Source of the DNA: Nitrospiraceae bacterium | GTDB taxonomy: Bacteria; Nitrospirota; Nitrospiria; Nitrospirales; Nitrospiraceae | Assembly: GCA_009692155.1 (NCBI GenBank) | Contig: SHZW01000005.1 | Coordinates: forward strand, 1-64,000 | DNA: 64,000 nt | Direction: 5' to 3' | Part shown: positions 51,635 through 60,665 of the stretch, piece by piece | Position numbering within the stretch: position 1 is the stretch's first letter | How the letters are laid out: every line of letters begins with the position of its first letter | Notes under the pieces: generated by a model | Seen by the model: the letters and a program-made list of their open reading frames with translations, nothing else | What the model was told of the DNA's origin: nothing | Database searches by the model: none | Position numbers and translations under genes: made by a program

Positions 51635-51645
51635 GCTACGGGCGC
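51570..51645 (-). tRNA. tRNA-Arg (anticodon TCG)
   Basis: A 76-nt tRNA with encoded CCA. Acceptor GCGCCCG pairs with CGGGCGC, D arm GCTCAATGGATAGAGC, anticodon stem TCGGA with loop CTTCGGA (anticodon TCG), T arm GGGGGTTCAAGTCCCTCC. It reads CGA and, with wobble, other CGN codons. It serves as the integration site of the island. Confidence 0.96.
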
Positions 51646-51662
51646 GCAGGGTCTCACCCCGA

Positions 51663-52178
51663 TCAACACTGTGAAGTCTGCAGAAGGGCCTGAATGGCAT
51701 CGGCGATCTCGATGACGGTCTTGTGGTCTGTCGCGATCGTATGGTCCGCCGCGGCCCGGTATTTCGGCTTGCGCTCGCGCAGGACCTCTTCGATTTCCTC
51801 GACGAAGGATTTGGCGCCGGTGAGGGACGGCCGCTGCGTATCGCCACCGATGCGCCGGCTGATGGTCGGCACCTCGGCGGTGAGCCAGAACACAATCCCC
51901 CTGGCTTTCAATTGATCCGCGTTGTCCTGTCGCAAGATCGCCCCGCCGCCCGTATCGATGATCAATTGATCTTTTCCGGCCAGCTCGCGGCAGACCTCCG
52001 ACTCGAGATCGCGAAAATGGTCCCAACCATGCTGCTTGACGATGTCCGGAATGGCCTGCCCGGCGCGATGAACAACCTCGGCATCCGTGGAAATGAGCGT
52101 GCGGCCGGATCGCTCGGCCAGCAACTTTCCCACGCTGCTCTTGCCGGTTCCTCTATAACCGATGAGCACGATGTTCAT
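51663..52178 (-). CDS. aroK: Shikimate kinase
   Basis: A kinase of 171 residues; P-loop VLIGYRGTGKSSVGKLLAE, TDAEVVHRAGQAI with the shikimate-binding Asp, and IIDTGGGAILR. The fifth step of chorismate synthesis. Its start overlaps the aroE stop (ATGA), so the pair is coupled. It lies just outside the island. Confidence 0.95.
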   Translation of the reverse strand: MNIVLIGYRGTGKSSVGKLLAERSGRTLISTDAEVVHRAGQAIPDIVKQHGWDHFRDLESEVCRELAGKDQLIIDTGGGAILRQDNADQLKARGIVFWLTAEVPTISRRIGGDTQRPSLTGAKSFVEEIEEVLRERKPKYRAAADHTIATDHKTVIEIADAIQALLQTSQC

Positions 52179-53029
52179 GAAAACCGCGACTCGAGGACTT
52201 TGCGCATCACGTCGGCGGGCGCTTTTTGCTTCGTCCAGAGCTCGAACTGCCCGACCGCCTGGTTGAGGAACATTTCAAGTCCGCGGATCGTCTTGCAGCC
52301 GGCTGCCCTGGCGTCTGTGAGCAGCTTGGTGTCGAGCGGGTTGTAGACGATGTCCATGACGGTGAGGTGCGGCTTCAGCAGCGAGGCCGGCACGCAGCTC
52401 TCGCGCACGTTCGGGTGCATGCCCAGCGGCGTGCAGTGAAGCAGCACCTTCGATTCCTCGATCGCGTGCCGCAGGGCGTCGTCGGTGATCGTGCCGTCCG
52501 CAAGCTGCAGCGAGGTTCTGGCCTTGAGGTCCTTCGCCAGCCCCGCTCGCTCCTTCTCGTCGATGCCGAGCAGCGTGAGCTTGGCGATACCGGCGCCGGC
52601 GGCGAGCGCGAAGGCGATGGCTCTCGCCGCCCCACCCGATCCGAGCAGCACGACGTTCTCTCCCCGGAGCGTCGCGCCGGCTTCCGTGAGCGCCCGCAAT
52701 GCGCCGGAGGCGTCGGTGTTGGAGCCGAGCAGCCGGCCGTTCTCGATCACGATCGTGTTGACGGCGCCGATGTTCCTGGCCGTCTGCTCCACGTCATCCA
52801 GCAGCGGCATGATCGCAACCTTGTGCGGAATCGTCACGCTGAAGCCGCGCAGGTTCCCGAGCGCGCGGAGTCCTTTGACGGCGCCGGGCAGGTCTTCGAC
52901 CTTGAAGGCCAGATAGACGAAGTTCAGCCCCAGCTTCTCGAACGCGGCGTTGTGAATGGCGGGCGAGAGAGAATGCTCGACCGGGTTACCGAGCAGGCCG
53001 CAGAGCTGGGTGCGGGTGTTAATTTCCAT
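52175..53029 (-). CDS. aroE: Shikimate dehydrogenase
   Basis: An NADPH enzyme of 284 residues. N-terminal LLGNPVEHSLSPAIHNAAF, the catalytic Lys in GFSVTIPHKVAIMP, the Asn and Asp in GSNTDASGALRAL, then the Rossmann VVLLGSGGAARAIAFALA. It reduces 3-dehydroshikimate. Translationally coupled to aroK. Confidence 0.95.
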   Translation of the reverse strand: MEINTRTQLCGLLGNPVEHSLSPAIHNAAFEKLGLNFVYLAFKVEDLPGAVKGLRALGNLRGFSVTIPHKVAIMPLLDDVEQTARNIGAVNTIVIENGRLLGSNTDASGALRALTEAGATLRGENVVLLGSGGAARAIAFALAAGAGIAKLTLLGIDEKERAGLAKDLKARTSLQLADGTITDDALRHAIEESKVLLHCTPLGMHPNVRESCVPASLLKPHLTVMDIVYNPLDTKLLTDARAAGCKTIRGLEMFLNQAVGQFELWTKQKAPADVMRKVLESRFS

Positions 53030-53047
53030 CTTGCTATTCGCTAGTAG

Positions 53048-53344
53048 CTATTTGCTCTTGGCTATCTTTTGCGTAATGTACTGGCTGCCCATGACGATGT
53101 ACGTGACCGTGATGGCGTCGCCCGCCTTGATGTCTTTCAGCGCTTTGATGCCGGCATATTGGGTCCGGCCGTCCACGACGAAGGTGAATCGTGTCCCGTC
53201 CTTTTTCACGGTCAGCTTGCCGGCCGCGTCATCGACTTTCAGAACCGTGCCGGGGAAGTCCACGGCGTTCTGCGCGAGCACCGGCGCGCCGATGATGCCG
53301 ACACAGGCTGCCAACATGATCGTCAGAACCATGCGATGCATCAT
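53048..53344 (-). CDS. Small secreted hypothetical protein
   Basis: A protein of 98 residues with signal peptide (VLTIMLAACVGIIGAPVLAQ) and a small beta-domain (FPGTVLKVDDAAGKLTVKKD) that looks like an OB-like or copper/calcium-independent periplasmic fold found in many short bacterial proteins. Function unknown. Same strand as its neighbours, 18 bp before aroE. Confidence 0.75.
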   Translation of the reverse strand: MMHRMVLTIMLAACVGIIGAPVLAQNAVDFPGTVLKVDDAAGKLTVKKDGTRFTFVVDGRTQYAGIKALKDIKAGDAITVTYIVMGSQYITQKIAKSK

Positions 53345-53360
53345 GCCCCTCCCCCGCGTC

Positions 53361-54116
53361 TCAGTGAGCGGTCATGCCGCCGTCGATGGGAATCACCGAT
53401 CCGGTCATCCAGGCCGATTCATCGGACGCCAGGTAGAGAATGAGCTTGGCGACCTCCTCCGACGTGCCATACCGGCCGAGCGGATAGGCTGTCATGATCT
53501 GGGCCAGCGCCTCTTTATTATCGATCAACCCCGACGCCATCGGCGTATCCACCAGTCCGGGGCAGACCGAGTTGCACCGGATTTTCTGCGGCGCGTAGTC
53601 CATGGCTACGCAACGGGTCAGGGCATCCATCCCGCCTTTCGAGGCGCTGTAGGCCGCGAGCATCGGAATGCCGACGAGCGAGGCGATGGAGGAGACGTTC
53701 ACGATCGAGCCACCGCCCGCCTTGATCATCTCCGGGACTGCGGCCTTGATCATCCGATAGGTGCCGGTCAGATTGATCGCCAGCATGTCGTTCCACGCGG
53801 CCTCGTCTGTTTCGTGGAGTAGCTTGCCGAACGCGAGGGCGCCGGCATTGTTGATCAGGATATCGAGCTTGCCGTAGCTCCGCGCAGCCTGCGCCACGAC
53901 CGCCTGCGCATGGGCCTCGTCGGTCACCGACCCGGCGACGGCCAGGGCCCGGCCCTTGGCCTTCTCGATCTCCTTGACGACCTGCTCCAGCACGTCCTTG
54001 CGGCGGCCGGTGATCACGACTGTCGCGCCTTCCTGCGCAAATATCCTGGCGCAGGCCGCGCCGATGCCGGTGCCGCCTCCGGTGATGAGCGCCACCTTGC
54101 CGTCGAGCCGTTTCAT
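53361..54116 (-). CDS. SDR family oxidoreductase (FabG-like)
   Basis: A classical short-chain dehydrogenase of 251 residues: NAD(P) motif ALITGGGTGIGAACARIFA, NNAG in LDILINNAGALAF, and the catalytic Ser/Tyr/Lys in VNVSSIASL and AYSASKGGMDAL. The specific substrate is unknown; FabG-like 3-oxoacyl reduction is one possibility. The start overlaps the trmI stop (ATGA). Confidence 0.9.
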   Translation of the reverse strand: MKRLDGKVALITGGGTGIGAACARIFAQEGATVVITGRRKDVLEQVVKEIEKAKGRALAVAGSVTDEAHAQAVVAQAARSYGKLDILINNAGALAFGKLLHETDEAAWNDMLAINLTGTYRMIKAAVPEMIKAGGGSIVNVSSIASLVGIPMLAAYSASKGGMDALTRCVAMDYAPQKIRCNSVCPGLVDTPMASGLIDNKEALAQIMTAYPLGRYGTSEEVAKLILYLASDESAWMTGSVIPIDGGMTAH

Positions 54117-54973
54117 GCGCCGGGCTCCCCGTCGTCGTTCCCGTCCGGTTCGTCATCCACCGGTGCCGCCGTTTGCCCGGGGGTCCATAAGCCCGCCTCG
54201 ACTTTGCGCGCGACAGTGATGAATCCGGAGTGCGCCACCATCCGGTGGTCGGGTCGCACGCTGCGGCCCTGAATGTTCCAGGTGCGCAGCAAGGTTTCAA
54301 AGGTTTGGATCAGGCCGAACACGGCGGCGCGCTCCAGGGCCTCGACGGTCTGCATGATTTGCGGCACGGTCGGCACGTAACTCAAGTAGAGTCCGCCGGG
54401 CCGCAAGGCATTCACGGCGTGCGGCACGACGCGCCAGGGCTCCGGCAAATCCAGCACGACGCGGTCGAACGGTGCATCGGTTGGGTCAATGCCCTCATAG
54501 GTGTCGCGCTTGCGCACGGTCAGGTTGGCGGCAGGGCCGAGGTACCGTTCGATGTTTGTCATGGCGGTGCGGGCAAAATCATCGCGCGCTTCGTAGCTGA
54601 CAACCGAGCCCCGCTCGCCGACCGCTCGCAGCAGCGCCATCGTCAGCGCGCCGGAGCCGGTCCCCGACTCGAAGACCCGGGCGCCGGGATAGATGTCGGC
54701 CCAGATCGTGATCATGGCGAGATCCTTGGGATAAATCACCTGGGCGCCGCGCGGCATTTTCAGCACGTACTCGCTCAGGGTGGGGCGGAAGGCCAGCATC
54801 TGTTTGCCTCGCGAGAGCGTGACCAGCGAGCCGTCGGCCTTGCCGATCAACTCGTCATGCGCGATGGTCTGCCCGCTGAACTGGAACGTTTCGCCGGCCT
54901 TTAACGTCAGGGCGTACTGCCGCCCTTTCTTGTCCACGAAATGAATGCGTTCCCCGTTCTTCAATTTCGACAT
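54113..54973 (-). CDS. trmI: tRNA (adenine-N1-)-methyltransferase TrmI
   Basis: A protein of 286 residues that makes m1A58 in the T loop of tRNA. The N-terminal beta domain has LKAGETFQFSGQTIAHDELI; the SAM domain has ARVFESGTGSGALTMALLRA and FDRVVLDLPEPWRV. The C-terminal YVPTVPQIMQTVEAL and the closing segment are family-typical. In actinobacteria trmI lies beside the proteasome ATPase gene; here it lies outside the island, 3-4 kb away. Confidence 0.92.
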   Translation of the reverse strand: MSKLKNGERIHFVDKKGRQYALTLKAGETFQFSGQTIAHDELIGKADGSLVTLSRGKQMLAFRPTLSEYVLKMPRGAQVIYPKDLAMITIWADIYPGARVFESGTGSGALTMALLRAVGERGSVVSYEARDDFARTAMTNIERYLGPAANLTVRKRDTYEGIDPTDAPFDRVVLDLPEPWRVVPHAVNALRPGGLYLSYVPTVPQIMQTVEALERAAVFGLIQTFETLLRTWNIQGRSVRPDHRMVAHSGFITVARKVEAGLWTPGQTAAPVDDEPDGNDDGEPGA

Positions 54974-55118
54974 CGTGCGGTCATTCTAGGGGTCTCCTGC
55001 AGGCTTTGCAACACGAGCACTCCGGGACCCGTTGTTGACTCCGTTCCAGGTGGGCCGTATGATCGATTGCAGTTGTTGCGCGAACATGATCCTCATCCGG
55101 GCTAAGGAGTCCCCCCCC

Positions 55119-56435
55119 GTGCGCCGTCTTCCCCATCGCCTGTTTCTCACGGCCAGCCTGCTGATCGGGCCTCTGTTGAGCCTCGGCTCCCTGTGGCTTG
55201 CTCCTGCGTCTGGCGCCGGATCGCACGTCGTCGTGGCGACCTATGAAGGCGTCATCAATCCGGTCGCCGCGGAATATCTGCATGACGCGCTGGCCTTTGA
55301 GGAATCCACCCACGCGCAGGCGCTAATCGTGAAATTGGACACCCCGGGCGGCTTGGATACCTCCATGCGGCTCATCATCAAGGATATAACGAACGCCCCA
55401 ATCCCGGTGGCGGTCTACGTGTCGCCTTCAGGCGGCCGCTCCGCCTCCGCGGGTGTTTTCATCACGATGGCGGCGCACGTGGCGGCGATGGCGCCCGGCA
55501 CCAACATCGGCGCGGCGCATCCGGTGGCGATGGGCGGTGGCGAGATGGACAAGACGATGCAGGAGAAGGTCGAGAACGACTCCGTGGCCTATATCAAGTC
55601 CATCGCCGAGCAACGCGGTCGCAACGTGAAATGGGCGGAGGACGCCGTGCGCAAGAGCGTGTCGGCAACGGAGAAAGAAGCGTTGGATCTCAAAATCATC
55701 GATGTGGTTGTCGAGGATATCCCGGCGCTGCTGGCCAGACTCGACGGCCGGAAGGTGACGCTTGCGAACGGATCCGTCACGCTGCAGACCAAAGGGGTTG
55801 AGACGCGCTCCTTTCCGATGGGCTGGCGGCTGGAGGTGCTCAAGGCCATCAGCGATCCCAACATCGCGATGCTGCTGATGACGATCGGCACCATCGGCAT
55901 CCTGGCCGAGCTGTACAATCCCGGGGCGATCCTGCCCGGCATCGTTGGGGCGATCAGCCTGATTCTCGCCTTCTATTCGTTGCAATCGCTTCCCATCAAC
56001 TATGCCGGCGTGCTGTTGATTATTCTTGGGATCGTGTTCTTCGTGCTCGAGATCAAAGTGACGAGCTACGGCCTGCTGACGCTCGGCGGAATCGCCGCCA
56101 TGACGCTGGGCGGTCTCCTGCTCGTCAAAACCGATGCGCCGTTCATGCAAGTGTCGCTGTCGTTTCTGTTGCCGACGGTCCTCACCGCGGCGGCCATCAT
56201 GTTCGGGATGGCCTGGCTGGCGATGAAAGCTCGGCGGCGGGTGCCGGTGACCGGCAAGGAAAACATGGTCGGCGAGATCGCGATGGCCAAGACCGACGTG
56301 GCGCCACACGGGCAGGTCTTTCTGCACGGAGAACTCTGGGAAGCCGTCAGTGAGCAGCCCATTAAGCGGGGAGACGAGGCGGAGGTCCGGTCTGTCGAGG
56401 GCCTGACGCTGAAAGTCGTCCCGCGTCACAAGTGA
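55119..56435 (+). CDS. nfeD: NfeD family membrane serine protease
   Basis: A long-form NfeD of 438 residues. The signal peptide ([20 protein letters not shown]) is followed by a ClpP-like protease domain with catalytic serine in [15 protein letters not shown] and Lys later in the AAHPV region. Four or five TM helices follow ([50 protein letters not shown], and more), then a C-terminal OB fold ([14 protein letters not shown]). It cleaves stomatin-like proteins and is paired with the next gene. The start GTG at 55119 has AAGGAG 9 nt upstream. Confidence 0.9.
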   Translation: MRRLPHRLFLTASLLIGPLLSLGSLWLAPASGAGSHVVVATYEGVINPVAAEYLHDALAFEESTHAQALIVKLDTPGGLDTSMRLIIKDITNAPIPVAVYVSPSGGRSASAGVFITMAAHVAAMAPGTNIGAAHPVAMGGGEMDKTMQEKVENDSVAYIKSIAEQRGRNVKWAEDAVRKSVSATEKEALDLKIIDVVVEDIPALLARLDGRKVTLANGSVTLQTKGVETRSFPMGWRLEVLKAISDPNIAMLLMTIGTIGILAELYNPGAILPGIVGAISLILAFYSLQSLPINYAGVLLIILGIVFFVLEIKVTSYGLLTLGGIAAMTLGGLLLVKTDAPFMQVSLSFLLPTVLTAAAIMFGMAWLAMKARRRVPVTGKENMVGEIAMAKTDVAPHGQVFLHGELWEAVSEQPIKRGDEAEVRSVEGLTLKVVPRHK

Positions 56436-56457
56436 TGCACGCAAAGGAGAGACCGCC

Positions 56458-57207
56458 ATGCAGTTTCTGATTCCGTTCATTCTGATCGCCGTCGTCATCT
56501 ACAACAGCATCAAGATATTGATGGAGTACGAGCGCGGCGTGGTGTTTTTTCTGGGGAAGTTCCAGACGGTCAAGGGGCCCGGGCTGGTCTTTGTACTGCC
56601 GATCGTCCAGCGGCTGATCCGGGTCAATCTTCAAACCGTTACGATGGAAGTGCCGTCTCAGGATGTCATTACCCGCGACAACGTGTCCATGAAAGTGAGC
56701 GCGGTGATCTTCGTGCGCGTGGTAGACCCGCAGCGGGCGATACTTGCGGTGCAGGACTATCTCTATTCGACCTCCCAGATCGCGCAGACGACGCTGCGCA
56801 GCGTGCTGGGCCAGAGCCAGCTCGACGACCTGCTCGCGAAGCGGGAAGAGATCAACGCGGAGCTGCAGCGCATCATTGACCAGCAGACGGAGCCCTGGGG
56901 CGTAAAAGTCTCTGCGGTGGAGGTCAAGAATGTGGATCTGCCACAGGAGATGCAACGGGCGATTGCCAAGCAGGCGGAAGCCGAACGCGAGCGGCGCGCG
57001 AAGGTGATCCATGCGGAGGGCGAGTTTCAGGCGGCGTAGAAACTTTCCGATGCGGCCGCTGTGATCGGCCAGCATCCGGCGGTACTGCAACTGCGGTATC
57101 TTCAAACCCTGGTGGAAATCGCCGCCGAGAAAAACTCGACGACGATTTTCCCCGTTCCCATTGATGTCCTTTCGGCGCTCATGAAGTACTTCGAGAAAAA
57201 AGACTAG
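56458..57207 (+). pseudogene. Slipin/stomatin (SPFH), interrupted by TAG
   Basis: An SPFH-domain membrane protein paired with NfeD. The first 193 codons are intact: TM ([18 protein letters not shown]), [36 protein letters not shown], and the coiled region ending EGEFQAA. A TAG at 57037-57039 then stops it where homologues have Glu. The same frame continues [20 protein letters not shown] and [19 protein letters not shown] to a normal TAG at 57205. One base change (GAG to TAG) explains it. The truncated product keeps the SPFH domain but loses the C-terminal oligomerisation tail. Confidence 0.85.
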
Positions 57208-57507
57208 CGCCGTCCTGTCCAAAATTCGCTTTTTCAGTCAATGGGTTGGGCGGGATTTTTTATCCGTCCGCCCTTGATTTCCAGCCCACCAGACTTACCC
57301 CTCCATTTACACATCCGTGATGGGTTTGAATGCGTAGTCCCTTTGTAAGACTTTGAGTTCTCGGGACACATAAGCCGTTATAAATACAAGGATTTCTTCC
57401 CAGTCTGAAAAGAGCGAATCTTTTGGACTGGCCGAGGCTCTAAGAGACTATAGAGGAAAAGAGGGTCGGGAGAGGAGCGACAGGATCCCAGGGCCGGAGG
57501 GTACATT
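57208..57507. other. Intergenic leader before the sigma factor, no gene seen
   Basis: A 300-bp AT-rich gap (compared with the rest). A TTGAGT and TATAAA pair is spaced 20 bp, too far for a standard sigma-70 promoter. No RNA gene or riboswitch recognised. Confidence 0.4.
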
Positions 57508-58770
57508 ATGAAGAAAGAATACCCAGCAGAGACAGAAGCGGCGGTAGGGCTGGCTGTGGAGGAAGACGATCCGGAAGCGGGGGACGTGCTCGAGCGTATC
57601 GAGCGCGGCAACAGCGTTTCGGCTGAGAAGGACGAAGCGCCAGAAGAGAAGAGAAAGGGAAAGGCCACGTCCGCCGACCGGGGGTCGTCCGGGCCTTTTG
57701 AGTTGGAGTCTATTTACTTCCGCTCGTTCGGCGAACGGCCGCTGCTGAACCGTGAGCAGGAGGTCACGCTCGCCAAGCGGATCGATCGGGCCGATCACGC
57801 CATCCGTGCCGCCCTTCGGGAAGTTGCCGCGCTCGCCGTGCACATGCGCAAGACGGACAATCTACGGGATGCGATGCACGAGCTGCATGAGGTGCGTGGG
57901 TTGAGCGGCCTCTCCGCGATGGCCCTGGAGAGAGCGGACGTCGCGCTGCTCGCGGTGCTGCAGGAAGCCCGTGGACCGAGCAAGGTTGCGGCCCAGCGGG
58001 TGAAGCAATTGAGCCGCTGCCGGCGGCAGATCCGCGAGGCGCGCGTGGAATTCGAGCGCACCAAGGACGAAATGGTCCGGTACAATTTGCGGCTGGTCGT
58101 GGACATCGCCAAGCATTACAACGGCCGTGGATTGGGGCTGCTGGATCTGGTGCAGGAAGGCAATATCGGGCTGATGAAGGCCACCGAGCGGTTCCAGTAC
58201 CGCAAGGGATTCAAGTTCAGCACCTACGCGACCTGGTGGATTCGCCAGGGCATCACGCGCGCGCTGGCCGACCAATCGCGGACCATCCGGCTCCCCGTGC
58301 ACCTGACCGAAGCGTCGAACCGGATTCTCCGCACATCGCGCCGGCTGGTGCAACGGCTCGGGCGGGAACCAAGGATCGGGGAACTCAGCGAGGCGCTCAG
58401 CCTGCGCCCGGAGAAAATCCGGGAGACCATGCAGCCGTTCCAGGAGCCCGTGTCGCTGGATAATCCGGTCGGAGACGGCGACACTCAACTGGGCGATCTG
58501 ATTGCAGACGGCCAGGCGTTGCCGCCGGACGCGCACATCAACCGGATCGAGCAGACGCGCGAGATGGACCGGATCCTGTCCACGTTAACGCCGCGCGAGC
58601 AGCTCGTGATCCGGATGCGGTTCGGCATCGGGCAGGATGAGCCGTTCACGTTGGAGCAAGTCGGCCAGCAACTGCTCGTGACGCGCGAGCGAATCAGGCA
58701 GATCGAAGCCAAGGCGCTCAAGAAACTCAAGACGCCGGAAATCCGGCAGATGTTCGCGTCCATCAAGTAA
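57508..58770 (+). CDS. RNA polymerase sigma-70 family factor (group 1/2)
   Basis: A sigma factor of 420 residues. An acidic N-terminal 60 residues replaces region 1.1. Region 1.2 is LESIYFRSFGERPLLNREQE, region 2 is LDLVQEGNIGLMKATERFQY then FSTYATWWIRQGITRALADQ, region 3 is RTIRLPVHLTE onward, and region 4 holds LTPREQLVIRMRFGIGQ and LVTRERIRQIEAKAL. It resembles RpoS/SigA-like alternative factors and lacks the long RpoD N-terminal region, so a stress or group 2 role is likely. Confidence 0.93.
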   Translation: MKKEYPAETEAAVGLAVEEDDPEAGDVLERIERGNSVSAEKDEAPEEKRKGKATSADRGSSGPFELESIYFRSFGERPLLNREQEVTLAKRIDRADHAIRAALREVAALAVHMRKTDNLRDAMHELHEVRGLSGLSAMALERADVALLAVLQEARGPSKVAAQRVKQLSRCRRQIREARVEFERTKDEMVRYNLRLVVDIAKHYNGRGLGLLDLVQEGNIGLMKATERFQYRKGFKFSTYATWWIRQGITRALADQSRTIRLPVHLTEASNRILRTSRRLVQRLGREPRIGELSEALSLRPEKIRETMQPFQEPVSLDNPVGDGDTQLGDLIADGQALPPDAHINRIEQTREMDRILSTLTPREQLVIRMRFGIGQDEPFTLEQVGQQLLVTRERIRQIEAKALKKLKTPEIRQMFASIK

Positions 58771-58805
58771 GTGGGCTAGTAAGCGTGTCGCGAGCGCGAT
58801 GTAAT

Positions 58806-58829
58806 CGGGCGAGGCCTCGGCCTCGCCCG
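58806..58829 (+). terminator. Hairpin after the sigma factor
   Basis: CGGGCGAGGC pairs with GCCTCGCCCG around CTCG, a 10-bp GC-rich stem 36 bp after the stop. Only a mixed TGTTGTGT follows, so it is a weak intrinsic terminator at best. Confidence 0.6.
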
Positions 58830-58912
58830 TGTTGTGTGGAGCCCGGAAGTCCCTTCCTCCGTCGTCGGATTTGTGAGAGAATGCCCGCCGGTTTGTCGGA
58901 GGGAGAGCCGGG

Positions 58913-59953
58913 ATGGCGCGGGACAGTCGGCACGCAGCATTCATGACCGGGGCCATGCTGCTCGCATGGCTCGCATGTTTCCCCGGGACCAGCGCCCACG
59001 CCCAAAACGGCGCCCAGCCGGCCAAACCAAAAGACCTGTCCGTGCCCGCGGTGGTCGCGGCGGTCCGTCCATCCGTGGTGACTATCCTCGCCCGCGGCGT
59101 CCCGCCCGTATCGGCTCAGCACGGTTTCCCTTCCGGTTCCGGCTTCATCATCGACGAGAGAGGCTACATTCTCACGAACAACCACCTTGTCGAAGGCGTG
59201 AAAAGCATCGTGGTCGGGCTGTCAAACGGGCGGCTGACACCGGGACGAGTGGTGGCGCGTGATTTTCTGCTGGATCTGGCGCTCGTGAAGATTTCAGCCG
59301 CCGATCTCATCGCCGTGACGCTCGGCCAGTCGTCGCTGCTCCAGATCGGCGAGACCGTCATCGCCATCGGTAATCCGTTAAAAGGCGGCTCTTCCGTGAC
59401 GGTCGGTGTCGTCAGCGCGGTGGACCGCTCGATCCTGACCCCGGACGGAGAAACGCTCTATGACCTCATCCAGACGGACGCCACCACCAACCTCGGCAAC
59501 AGCGGAGGGCCGCTGGTGGACCTGTCGGGCCGCGTGGTCGGGATCAACACGGCGGCCGCCCCGTCGGCGCAGGCCATCAGCTACGCGATTTCCATGGATG
59601 CCGCCGCTCCCTATATTCAATCAATGCTGGTTCGTGGAACGGTCCTCCGGCCGGATATCGGCTTTGTTCCGGTGACCGTCACGCCGAGCGTGGTGGCCAG
59701 CTTCAATCTGGAGATCGATCGCGGCGTGCTGGCCGTTCAGCTCGATCCGGCCAAACATCTGGGACGGCTCGGCATGCAAAGCGGCGACGTGGTCACCGCC
59801 GTGGACAACGTTGAGATCTACAACATCGGGGACTTCTGGCACGCGTATCTGAGTCCCGCCGACAAAGTTCCGGCAAAACTGAGTGTCTTTGGGAAAAAAG
59901 GCCCCTTTTCGATTTCACTGCCGCGGCCGCCGGCACCGCCGGTGAACCGGTGA
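58913..59953 (+). CDS. HtrA/DegP-like periplasmic serine protease
   Basis: A protein of 346 residues: signal peptide (GAMLLAWLACFPGTSAHAQ), a chymotrypsin-like domain with catalytic His in ILTNNHLVEG, Asp in DFLLDLALVKI and Ser in TTNLGNSGGPLVDLSG, and one C-terminal PDZ domain (FVPVTVTPSVVASFNLEIDR, GMQSGDVVTAVDNVEI). It has one PDZ where DegP has two. Protein quality control outside the cytoplasm is the likely role. Its end overlaps lipB by GTGA. Confidence 0.92.
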   Translation: MARDSRHAAFMTGAMLLAWLACFPGTSAHAQNGAQPAKPKDLSVPAVVAAVRPSVVTILARGVPPVSAQHGFPSGSGFIIDERGYILTNNHLVEGVKSIVVGLSNGRLTPGRVVARDFLLDLALVKISAADLIAVTLGQSSLLQIGETVIAIGNPLKGGSSVTVGVVSAVDRSILTPDGETLYDLIQTDATTNLGNSGGPLVDLSGRVVGINTAAAPSAQAISYAISMDAAAPYIQSMLVRGTVLRPDIGFVPVTVTPSVVASFNLEIDRGVLAVQLDPAKHLGRLGMQSGDVVTAVDNVEIYNIGDFWHAYLSPADKVPAKLSVFGKKGPFSISLPRPPAPPVNR

Positions 59954-60663
59954 GGCCGACGGCATCGCATAGTCAGGACACCGGGAGCGCGTTCGCCGCT
60001 GCGGGCGTGCCTGGCGTGCTGATCCAGTGCGGGCGTCTGGACTATGAAACGGCGTGGGCGCTCCAGCGCCGGCTTGCCGACGAGCGGCGGACCGGGCAGC
60101 GGCCCGACATGCTCCTGCTGCTCGAACACGAACCGGTGTTTACGGTCGGGCGAACGGCTCACGCGGAACATTGGGGAGGCAGTGAAGAGGCCACGCACGT
60201 GGCCGGCATCCCCGCGTATCGCACGGAGCGGGGCGGGTCAGTGACGTATCATGGCCCCGGCCAGCTCGTCGGATACCCAATTTTAAAACTGACTCGGTTT
60301 TGCGAGGGTCCCAAGACCTATGTGCGGATGCTGGAGGAAGTTATTATTCTCACCCTGGCCCGGTGGGAGATCACCGGCCGGCGCGCTGAGAAATTGCCCG
60401 GTGTCTGGGTGGGCGACGAACGGCCGGCGAAGATCGCGGCGGTCGGCACACGCATCGAACGCGGAATCACGCTGCACGGGTTTGCGTTGAACGTCGCTGT
60501 GGACCTGGCGCCGTTTGCGCACATTGTGCCTTGCGGTATTGCCGGCTGCCGCGTGACCTCGATGGCGGAAATGCTGGAGGATCCCGTCGATCTGGCCGAG
60601 GTTCGCCGGTGCGTGGCCGAACGGTTTGCCGATGTCTTTGGACTGGAATGGACGGGGTCGTGA
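59950..60663 (+). CDS. lipB: Octanoyltransferase LipB
   Basis: A protein of 237 residues that moves octanoyl groups from acyl carrier protein to lipoyl domains. The signature RGGSVTYHGPGQLVGYPILK is complete; the catalytic Lys lies in AKIAAVGTRIERGITLHGFA and the Cys in FAHIVPCGIAGC. It starts with GTG overlapping the HtrA stop; the first 20 residues before GVPGVLIQCGRL are an extension. Confidence 0.93.
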   Translation: MRPTASHSQDTGSAFAAAGVPGVLIQCGRLDYETAWALQRRLADERRTGQRPDMLLLLEHEPVFTVGRTAHAEHWGGSEEATHVAGIPAYRTERGGSVTYHGPGQLVGYPILKLTRFCEGPKTYVRMLEEVIILTLARWEITGRRAEKLPGVWVGDERPAKIAAVGTRIERGITLHGFALNVAVDLAPFAHIVPCGIAGCRVTSMAEMLEDPVDLAEVRRCVAERFADVFGLEWTGS

Positions 60664-60665
60664 AG

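Larger units (their letters stand above)
42109..51645. mobile_element. Genomic island with UBact-proteasome genes, integrated in tRNA-Arg
   Basis: A 9.5-kb segment bounded by a 48-bp perfect repeat: at the right, the 3' part of the intact tRNA-Arg(TCG) (51570-51617), at the left, the detached copy (42109-42156). The tRNA's 3' end faces the island and an integrase C-terminal stump lies next to it, the standard arrangement for tyrosine-recombinase islands. Cargo: mpa, dop, UBact, prcB, prcA, pafA, a broken P-loop NTPase and a methyltransferase. None of the GACTTT repeats common outside are inside. Mobility is lost, as the integrase is truncated. Island status is inferred from this geometry. Confidence 0.82.

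Noticed and set aside
56458-57207. TAG and TAA interruptions as recoding or an altered genetic code
   Set aside because: TAG, TAA and TGA all end normal genes nearby, and no suppressor tRNA or recoding element is seen; simple point mutation is enough.
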